DNA of 27,552 nt from Daldinia sp. FL1419 (lineage: Eukaryota; Ascomycota; Sordariomycetes; Xylariales; Hypoxylaceae): the NCBI GenBank assembly GCA_025201765.1, contig MU623612.1, positions 1-27,552 of the forward strand, given 5' to 3'. Under the pieces are notes generated by a model, which had not been told where the DNA came from, did no database searches, and was given only the letters and a program-made list of their open reading frames with translations. Of the stretch, positions 10,492-17,926 are shown in pieces. Position 1 is the first letter of the stretch, and the number at the start of each line of letters is the position of its first letter. The position numbers and the translations under genes are program-made.

Positions 10492-11294
10492 TAAATAGGA
10501 GCTCTGATAGCTCCTGCAGGATATACCCTGGATTTCAATTAATCTATAACACATTAAAGGCTATATAAATTCGAAAATATAAAGTAACAATATTTTAAAA
10601 AAGGTAATTAAATAATTAAATAGAAAAATATTGAATTGAAGTAATGTGATTATATAATAGAAGCTACCCTAAAGGACCTTATTGGCCAACCCCATTAAGG
10701 TTTACATACGCTCTTTTAGTTATAAATAAGCCTTCAGGAATTATTTCTTTGCCTAATTAATTTAAGTTCTATATAATTCTTTAGAGATTACTTTTATAGA
10801 ATTTTTATATGAAAATATATATTTTCAATTTCCTTTTTAAAGATATTTTCGTAAAATGTGCTACTACTAGCAAATAATTACATATATTTATTTTTTAATT
10901 TAATTATTTCATTCCTTTTAGGATAAAGTCACCCTATATCCTCTTACTCATACAGCCTTTGGTTTGTTATGGGTTAATTGAAGTGCAGGGTATATCCTGC
11001 AGGAGCTATCAGAGCTCCTATTCAATATATACATAATTATTTATTAATAATAATATATTTTTCAAATATATTTTTTAAAAAAAAGATTGAAATTATATAT
11101 TTTTATATGAAGATTTTATGAAAAAATTGAACTATGAAATTTTATAAATCTGAACTGATTAGGTAAGAAAGACAACTCTTGAAAGCCTATTTATATCCAA
11201 AAGAACTATGGAGATCTGGAAGGTCTGGCTTTAAGGAGGCTAATAGGGTCTCTACAGGGTAGTCTCTATGACCTAATCGCTCTACACCAGTTCA
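10492..11294 (-). mobile_element. Solo LTR-like element, copy C, interrupted by copy B
   Basis: On the - strand the element starts at 11,294 with TGAACTGGTGTAGAG, runs to 11,025, is broken by copy B, then resumes at 10,631 and ends at 10,492 with GAGCTCCTATTTA (for TTCA). Joining the two parts gives the same order as copies A and B, including TATAAATAGGC and TATATCCTGCAGGAGC. The flanks on its own strand are ACAT on both sides (plus-strand ATGT at 11,295-11,298 and 10,488-10,491), a clean 4-bp target duplication. The outer 150 bases near 11,294 are only lightly mutated. Confidence 0.8.
10632..11024 (+). mobile_element. Solo LTR-like element, copy B, inserted in copy C
   Basis: Starts TGAATTGAAGTAATG (a transition-altered form of TGAACTGGTGTAGTG) and ends AGCTCCTATTCA. 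ATAT flanks both ends (10,628-10,631; 11,025-11,028). The interior contains TATAAATAAGCCTTCAGG and, near the end, AGGAGCT-ATCAG-AGCTCCT, a perfect 7-bp inverted repeat that could form a hairpin. About 393 bp. No retrotransposon interior is present. Confidence 0.8.
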
Positions 11295-11806
11295 ATGTTT
11301 TATTATTTTCTTTTTATTATAATTATATTTAAAGATATTTATTTTAAAGACTTTTTTATTAAATAAGAAAATCTTGAATCTTATCTTTTTAATATATATT
11401 TAAAATAATATTAATATTTTATATTTTTATAAATTATAGTATTAATTATTTATTTTAATTTTAAGGGATAATATTTATATTATTAACATTATAATGTTCT
11501 TTTTGATATGTCCCCATCTTTCAGTCCAATACCTCATAAGGGCGAATTCCAGGGATAATGATTATATTTAATATTGAACCAGGGTAATATAATTATATAA
11601 TAGGTCCTACCTTTTTTATTATAATTTCTTATAAAAGCCGTATTATTCTTCTAGAGTTTTTAAATTAATAAAAATAACTTAAATTCTAAAATTATTCTTA
11701 TATTTTTAATTAGATTTCTTTTTTAATTATTTTTATAACTAAATGATCCCAATTACATAAGTATTTTTTTTTCTTTTAAAAAGGGGGGGAGGGGATTTAT
11801 AAAAGG
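11295..11806. other. AT-rich region with an LTR-like fragment
   Basis: There is no gene. Positions 11,505-11,565 keep near-normal GC (ATGTCCCCATCTTTCAGTCC), an island of unmutated sequence. From about 11,575, TGAACCAGGGTAATATAATTATATAATAGG resembles the first 40 bases of LTR copy B, suggesting a fourth, degraded copy. Positions about 11,687-11,790 (with the G-run GGGGGGGAGGGG) are an inverted copy of 13,411-13,520. Confidence 0.5.
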
Positions 11807-11865
11807 TTATCCAGGACGAAATCCAGTGTATTATACTAAAATTCTTCCAATAAATTACTATATAA

Positions 11866-11990
11866 AATTAATAAAAAATTAATAAAAAATTAATAAAAAA
11901 TTGATAAATAATTAATAAAAAATTAATAAAAAATTAATAAGGATTAATAAAAACTAATAAAATAATTAATAAATTAATAAAAAATAAAAA
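11866..11990. repeat. TTAATAAAAAA-type microsatellite, left arm
   Basis: About ten imperfect units of TTAATAAAAAA lie just inside the left end. The mirrored place in the right arm is filled by related AT-only tandem repeats. Confidence 0.8.
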
Positions 11991-12023
11991 AACATTTATA
12001 ATTAAATATATCCTTTTCATTAA

Positions 12024-13330
12024 TAAAAGTTCAAGCTAATCAAACAGAAAAACAATTTTTAAAAACTTATTTATATTAAATTTAAACTTTAATAATTCTT
12101 ACAAAATATGCCCTAACCCTATACTTTTTTTAAAAATTAATAATTCTATACTTAAGAACTTAAGCTAATCAAACAAGAAAACAACATCTAAAAATTTATT
12201 TATATTAAATATAAACTTTAATTAAACAAGAACTTCTATAAGATATAACCTATAATTTTATTACACAAAACTCTATAGAAAACTAACAATTCTATACTTA
12301 ACAATTTAAATTAATTAAATAAAAAAACAATTTCTAAAGACCTATATATTAAATATAAATTCTAATTAAACAAAAACTCTTACAAGATATACCCTACACT
12401 TTTATCATACAAATCTCTATAAAAAAACTAATAATTTTATACTTAAGAACTTAAAAACTTAAACTAATCAAATAAAAAAACAACTTCTAAATGTTTATTT
12501 ATATTAAACAAAAATTCTAATTAAATAAAAGCTTTTATAAGGAATACCCTACAATTTTATCGCACAAAGCTCTATAAAAAACTAACAATTCTATATTTAA
12601 GAATTTAAGTTAATTAAATAAAAATTAACATTTAAAAATTTATATATTAAATATAAATTCTAATTGAATAAGAACTTTTGCAGGATATGCCTTAACCCTA
12701 CACTTTTATTGTACAAAGTTCTATAAAAAAACTAATGATTTTATATTTGAAAATTTAAACTAATTAAACAGGCAGACAACTTTTGAAGGTTTATTTATGT
12801 TAAACATAAACTTTAATTGAATAAAAGCTCTTGTAAAATATACCCTAACCCTAGATTTTTATTGTACGAAATTTTATAGAAAATAACTTTTAAAAGCCTA
12901 TTTATATTAAATATAAATTTTAATAACTTTTTATCGTATAAATTCCTATTGAAAAATTAATAATTTTACACTTAAGAACTTAAGTTGATTATATAAGAAA
13001 AATAACTTTTAGAAATTTATTTATATTAAACAAAAACTCTAATTAAACAAAAGCTTTAATTAAACAAGAGCTCTAATTAAACAAGAACTCTAATTAAATA
13101 GGAGTTTTAATTATAAAAAAACAACTCTTAAAGGCTTATTTACATATCAAAAAACCTGTAGAAAGGTTAGATTAACGGACTTTATCCTAGCCCTGTCACC
13201 CCAACTTATTATTATAAAAAAACTAATAATTCTACACTTGAAAACTTAAACTAATCAAATAAGAAAAGAATTTTTAAGGATTTATTTACATATTAAAAAA
13301 TTTATAGAAACCTTAGAAGGGTTAACTCTA
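12024..13330 (+). repeat. Tandem array of ~150-bp units, left arm
   Basis: The word (A)GAACTTAA(G/A)(C/T)TAATCAAA(C/T)AAGAAAA recurs near 12,024, 12,154, 12,301, 12,450, 12,599, 12,749, 12,975 and 13,239, mostly 147-150 bases apart, with degraded units between. Each full unit also holds TTTATTTATATTAAA, TCTAATTAAACAAGA(A/G)CT, CTTGCAGGATATACCCTA and a TTTTAT(T)GTACAAA...CTAATAATTCTA block. The order, read in reverse, resembles the interior and 3' end of the LTR-like family (TATAAATAAGCC..., GGGTATATCCTGCAGG...TTGTTCAA), so the array may derive from it. Confidence 0.75.
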
Positions 13331-13340
13331 TAAAGACTAA

Positions 13341-14232
13341 TAAAATCTTATAACTTTAATTATATAATTACATTATTTAATTATATAATTATGTTATAAT
13401 TTTCTTTAATCCCCCCCCCTTTAAAAAAAACTTATATAATTAAGGTAATTCAATTATAAAAATAATTAAAAAAGAGATTTAATTAAAAATATAAGAATAA
13501 TTTTAATATAATTACATAATTAAAGTTACAAAACCTTATTAACTTCCATAAAACTAACCCTTCTAAAATTTCCATAAATAAAATGAAAAAGAATATAAAT
13601 ATATTAAATCCTACAAAATTCTAAATATAGGAAATTCCTCAAAAAAGCTTTTTTACTTCCATACAATACTTTGCATTTTCCATCTTCTTATATTTGCACT
13701 AAATCCCAGAATATAAAAAACTAACCTTAATTACCTTTATTCTCATAATACCCTTAAATCTAACAATATATCTCCATTTATATAAACCCTTAAACCACTT
13801 AAACAAATACTCAGCTCAATATAGCACCCTATCCCTATACTAACAATCCTCCTTACAAGGCTCCAAACCTTAAAATAAAACTATATAAATAAAAATATAA
13901 ACAAAAAATACCTATTAATTTATTAAAGGTAAAAATAATAATATTAATAATATAAATAATAAGATTTTCAATATATTGAAAAATTAAATTATTTATGTAA
14001 TTTAAAATAATTTAAATAATTTATTATATAATTATTATAGGAAAGGCTTGGAAATTTTAAAAGAATAAATTAAAGTGTAAAATTAATAACAAAATATTAA
14101 AACCTTAATACCCCCCTAGAAATTTAATTAAAAAAACCAACAAATAGTTATATTAATAAATTAATATTAATATTTTCCTAATAAAACTTAATAAATGTAA
14201 TTAGTTATATTTAAATTTAATCATTAAATATA
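13341..14232. other. Centre of the inverted-repeat element
   Basis: No gene. Positions 13,411-13,520, opening with a C-run, are an inverted copy of about 11,687-11,790. Positions 13,593-13,700 form the first copy of a ~108-bp direct repeat. The rest is AT-rich and unassigned. Confidence 0.45.
13593..13700 (+). repeat. ~108-bp direct repeat, copy 1
   Basis: From ATATAAATATATTAAATCC through CCATCTTCTTATATTTGCA. The partner is at 14,233-14,340. Shared landmarks in order are TTCTAAATATAGGA, TTTACTTCCATA, TTTGCA/TTCGCAC and ATCTTCTTATA. Confidence 0.75.
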
Positions 14233-14340
14233 TATATAAATATATTAAATTTTATAAAATTTTAAATATAGGAGGTTTTTCAGAAGAGGTTTTATACTTC
14301 CATATAGTGTTTCGCACTTTCTATCTTCTTATACCTGCAT
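14233..14340 (+). repeat. ~108-bp direct repeat, copy 2
   Basis: From ATATAAATATATTAAATTT through CTATCTTCTTATACCTGCA, the same order as copy 1. This copy keeps C/G at several sites where copy 1 has T/A and the reverse, so both were mutated independently. Confidence 0.75.
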
Positions 14341-14905
14341 TATCTATAAACTTTTTAAAACATAAATAAACCTTTAAAAGTTATTTTCCTATATGATCAA
14401 CTTAAATATAAAATCATTAATTTTTCTATAACAATAAGTTGGAATAATAAGGCCAAAATAAAATCTATTAATCTAACCTTTTTAAAATTTTAATAGGTTT
14501 TTTAATATATAAATAAGCCCTTAAAAGTTATTTTCTTATTTAATTAATTCAAGTTTTTAAATATAAAATTATTAGTTTTTTATAGAACTTTATATAATAA
14601 AATTATAATGTATGTCCTGCAGGAACTCTTGTTCAATTAGAATTCTTATTTAATTAAAATTTATATTCAATATATAAGCCTTTAAATGTTCATTTTTATT
14701 TAATTAATTTAAATTCTTAAATATAAAATTATCAATTTTTCCATAGAGTTTTGTACAATAAAAGTGTAGGGTTAGGGCATATCTTGCAAAAACTATTAGA
14801 ATTCCTTAGAAATTATTTTCTTATTTGATTAATTTAAGTTCTTATTAATGAAAAAGATGTACCCAATTATAAATATTTTCTAATATTTTAAATTTTTAAT
14901 ATATT
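14341..14905 (-). repeat. Right arm with ~2-3 copies of the ~150-bp unit
   Basis: The reverse complement repeats the left-arm unit: TTAATCAAATAAGAAAATAA, GAACAAGAGTTCCTGCAGGACA, and at 14,767-14,777 TAGGGTTAGGG (CCCTAACCCTA on the other strand). There are fewer units than in the left arm. Confidence 0.7.
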
Positions 14906-14919
14906 TTTTATTTTTTTAT

Positions 14920-15045
14920 TAATTTATTAATTAATTTATTAATTAATTTATTAATTAATTTATTAATTATTATTAATTATTATTAATTATTATTAATTAT
15001 TATTAATTATTATTAATTTTTTATCAATTTTTTATCAATTTCATA
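14920..15045. repeat. Tandem AT repeats, right arm
   Basis: TTAATTAATTTA-type 12-mers (about 14,927-14,967) are followed by about five TTATTAATTA-type 10-mers and two TTTTTTATCAA units. This is the counterpart of the left-arm microsatellite with a different repeat phase. Confidence 0.8.
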
Positions 15046-15099
15046 TAATAATTTATTAGAAGAATTTCAGTATAATATATCGAACTTCATCCTAGGTAA

Positions 15100-15350
15100 T
15101 AATTATTTTTTTCTTAATTTATTATGTAATAATTGCACATTCCACGTTCTAAACATTCCACCAACAATTTGCTACTTCTCTTTCTCCAGGCAGCCGCAAT
15201 CTGAAAAATAATAATCTAAATCATTAATCTAATAACATAAACTGAAATTGTTATCGTCACTTTCCCAACAACTTCAATCGTAACTAAATATTGCATTACA
15301 TATTATAAACTTACATACATTAATTAAAGTAATCAACTCGCCTTAACAAG
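15100..15350 (+). promoter_or_regulatory. Upstream region of the SH3 gene
   Basis: Composition returns to normal within about 250 bases, between the inverted-repeat end (15,099) and the start codon (15,351). It contains CT-rich stretches (TTCTCTTTCTCCAG at 15,176-15,189; CTTTCCC at 15,260) typical of fungal core promoters. The AG after TTCTCC could be a 5'-UTR splice acceptor. No TATA box can be singled out. Confidence 0.4.
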
Positions 15351-16250
15351 ATGGTTACCCTCGATCGCCAGGAGATTATCGCAACTAACAAGTCGCTCCG
15401 GTTGATCAAGAACGTATGTGTATTTCTTTAAGCCTTCCATCTCCCCCTTTCCTCTTTACTACATCAAACACAATCATGTCTGACTAGTTTCTAGGAACTT
15501 GAGCATCTTCTCGAGAAGGGAGTTTTGACGGATGATGTGTTCGACTCAATTCAAAGAGCGCTTCCTACGGAAACCTCACTCTCAGGCGCACCTACGCCAG
15601 CAGCGCGAGGTGCTTCTGTAGCTTCTCCACCCCCGGGCCCTCCCCCGCAACAAACGGCGCCTGTGAACTCGATGGCCAATTTGGCAATCAATCAGAATCC
15701 GACGCCCACTCCCGCACCTCCGGCTTACAGTTCAACCAGCCCACCTTTGCTTCCTGCGCGCGCAGGACCTCCGGCTTCACCTCCATCAAAGCCTATTATC
15801 GCTCATGCAAAAGCACTCTATAAATATCAAGCTGCCGATGACCGAGACTTGTCGTTTGAGCGCGATGATAAGATTGCCGTGTATGAGTATATGAACGACG
15901 ACTGGTGGATGGGACGTAACAAGAGAACAAATGCCGAAGGTATATTCCCTAAGAACTACGTCGAGATAGACCATAGCGAGAAGGCTGGCTTCTACGCCCC
16001 ACCCCAACCAGTGTACGCCACGCCTACGCCGGGTGGTAACGGATATCCCCCGCCGCCGCAAACCCAGAACCCGTATAACGCACAAGTCCCCCCTATGGCT
16101 GTAGCGCAAGGAGGTGGCAGCCCCAGCACTCCTGGAGAGCCGAGCAAGCTTGAACAGAATGGTAAGAAGTTTGGTAAGAAGCTGGGAAATGCTGCCATCT
16201 TTGGTGCTGGTGCTACACTTGGTGGTAAAATTGTGAATGGTATATTCTAA
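15351..16250 (+). CDS. pin3: SH3 domain protein, Lsb1/Pin3 type
   Basis: Two exons, 15,351-15,413 and 15,495-16,250, give 272 residues. The 81-nt intron has donor GTATGT, a CTGAC branch site and acceptor TTTCTAG, and keeps phase 0. Exon 1 encodes MVTLDRQEIIATNKSLRLIK. Without it the protein would lack the conserved N-terminal helix that continues as ELEHLLEKGVLTDD. Residues about 126-180 are a full SH3 domain (ALYKYQAADDRDLSFERDD, the DWW of the ligand groove, GIFPKNYVEI). Proline-rich linkers lie on both sides, and a conserved glycine-rich C-tail (KKFGKKLGNAAIFGAG..., 243-272) is typical of the family. Yeast Lsb1/Pin3 bind Las17/WASP at cortical actin patches and influence endocytosis and prion behaviour; a similar cortical role is inferred here. 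The promoter is squeezed against a RIP-mutated repeat. Confidence 0.9.
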
Positions 16251-17199
16251 GTTGTGCGTGCCATGTTTCTTTGCTTTACAAGCTATTACCGCCGTTACCC
16301 ATGAAGAAATATACCAAGATAGTCACAGCGGTCCGTGTCTAGGTTCATGGTTTGGGAATCCTATAGGGGTTTGGGTTGGTATTTTGGGGAGTTGAATAGA
16401 TTTATAAATATCACGTACGTAGACGTAGGTAGGCAATTACGTATCAATGGCTTATATATATATATATATATATGTCATATGTATGCACCTGCCTAGGAGT
16501 GAGCTATCTACTTGTTTGGGTAACGTAAGATCTAGGTGGGATTATGGGTTTCCTGCGTTCCTGTGGTATTGGCTTATCGAATATCGCACACGCGGACTTT
16601 GAAGACTGCTAGAAAATCTTGGTAGGTTCGGAGAAAGGAGAAAGTAGAAGTATTAACATCCAATGAACGTTCATCTATCTCCTCAAGGCATGGCATAAAC
16701 ATAGTTGTAATTTCGAATCAACCATATCAAGTATATTCTTGCTCTTTTTCATTCATAATAAGTAATATATTTACACCTGCCTACGTGATAGCCCGCGGAA
16801 TGACAGCTATTATATGTAAGAACAAGGTTTAGCTTATAGTTTAGCTAGTAGAGGAATCTCTCGTCTTCCCCGAATGTCAAGAAAAGAGATTCTTACAAAT
16901 TCAAGAACTTTATAGATAATAAGCCCATCACTACATTAATATATATAGATTAACTTATATATGTGGCTTAATGGTGTACAACAAGGTACTTAATGGGTTA
17001 TCTGTGCTTTTGCTTTGGGTCCTTTTTATTGGGTGCACATTTTTGAATTAGTACATAGGTTAGATAGGTTTCTCGGTCTAAATTCACGGGAAACTAAGGT
17101 TTACTTAATAAACTATCTGTAAAGGGTAAAAAATCACTTTCATTAATTTAGCGCATTGGGCTGGACCGCCATTATGTACTTCGAACTAATTAAAATACT
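16251..17199. other. Intergenic region, SH3 gene to tRNA
   Basis: This holds the 3' UTR of the SH3 gene and an AT-leaning spacer. An uninterrupted TA microsatellite lies at 16,453-16,473. I see no reading frame with family character and no second tRNA. Confidence 0.5.
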
Positions 17200-17280
17200 G
17201 CCCTGCTAGCTCAATGGCAGAGCACTGAACTTCTATTCATAGTTATTCAGAGGCTGTGGGTTCGAGTCCCACGTAGGGCT
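17200..17280 (+). tRNA. tRNA-Arg(TCT) with 9-nt intron
   Basis: The cloverleaf is complete. The acceptor GCCCTGC (17,200-17,206) pairs with GTAGGGC (17,273-17,279), with one G-T pair. The D-arm is GCTC/GAGC with loop AATGGCA. The anticodon stem CTGAA (17,225-17,229) pairs with TTCAG (17,246-17,250). The T-arm is GTGGG-TTCGAGT-CCCAC. The 16 nucleotides between the anticodon-stem halves fit a normal 7-nt loop (CTTCTA...A, anticodon TCT at 17,232-17,234) plus an intron TTCATAGTT at 17,236-17,244, one base 3' of the anticodon as in nuclear tRNAs. The B box GGTTCGAGTCC is intact. It decodes AGA/AGG arginine codons. Confidence 0.9.
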
Positions 17281-17296
17281 TCGGATTCTTCGTTTG

Positions 17297-17318
17297 TTTT
17301 TTTTTTGTTTTTTTTTTG
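17297..17318 (+). terminator. RNA polymerase III terminator (T-run)
   Basis: Long T-runs (10 Ts, a G, then more Ts) start 17 bases after the tRNA. This is far more than the 4-6 Ts needed to stop Pol III. Confidence 0.8.
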
Positions 17319-17926
17319 GTGGGAGTGGGAGGTACTCACTGGTACCTCTGCGCCCACTACCACCCCCTTCTGTAACGCCCGTAGTGCCCCCCCTTTTTTT
17401 TTACAATAACATCCTAATTATTACCATCAAAGTTATACTGTATGATGGATGTGTCTTGGCCCATTTATTCAAAGCTCAAAGCATACTATTTTTTTAATAT
17501 CCCCCGTGTGTGTGCTTGCTCAGGTTTTCGTGGTATGCTATAAGAAGTCCTCTCGCCTAGTCGGAATTATGGATCTCGAGACGCAGTCCAATAGACAAGT
17601 TCGTACGCGTTGGAAGGCCTCGGACATAATGTACAGGCGTTAGAGATGGATACTAGCACATCATTCATCTTCTACTAGTCTGTAAAAAAGTCGGCACCCT
17701 TCTATATACCAGCAGGTGGTCTTTCTAGTAGTTTATGGGCGATGGTGTTTCATGGATATTTCTATAGTTGCTCGGTTTACCCGGGAGGCCATCGGCTTGA
17801 ACGATATAGTTGACGAGTTCTTACTACGCAAATTTTAACCTCGACGACTTGAATTATGACACGACCGGACGGATTATCGAAGGACTAAGCTTGATTCTAC
17901 CTTTTAAAGTAAGATCAATAGAAACT
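17319..17926. other. Intergenic region, tRNA to pseudokinase 3' end
   Basis: Convergent spacer containing the 3' UTR of the - strand gene ending at 17,927. There is a C6T10 run at 17,387-17,402. The small open frames here lack any family signal. Confidence 0.5.

Larger units (their letters stand above)
11807..15099. mobile_element. Large imperfect inverted-repeat element
   Basis: The outer ends match in inverted orientation. Left is TTATCCAGGACGAA...TATTATACTAAAATTCTTCC; right, read inward from 15,099, is TTACCTAGGATGAA...TATTATACTGAAATTCTTCT. Next come TTAATAAAAAA-type microsatellites on both sides, then TCATTAATAA(A/G) and ~150-bp repeat units, then a block around AAAAAACCT...AAAGGTTAGATTAA (left 13,150-13,240; right about 14,440-14,510). 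The left arm reaches about 13,340 and the right arm about 14,340. The left arm is roughly twice as long because it holds more repeat units. No convincing target duplication or transposase is visible. It could be a foldback element or two diverged copies in head-to-head orientation. Confidence 0.6.

Noticed and set aside
12024..13330. CRISPR-like array
   Set aside because: Units are ~150 bp, diverged over their whole length, without constant short repeats and unique spacers; the host is a eukaryote.
12111..14777. True internal telomere tract
   Set aside because: Only isolated 11-base CCCTAACCCTA motifs embedded in a longer unit; no run of consecutive telomere repeats.
1..15099. Possible mitochondrial or organellar DNA because of extreme AT content
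   Set aside because: The content is nuclear transposon relics (LINE, MULE, LTR) with transition-made stops and no mitochondrial genes.
15786..16198. Minus-strand frames opposite the SH3 gene
   Set aside because: Antisense of Pro/Gly-rich coding sequence; the + strand SH3 domain is unambiguous.
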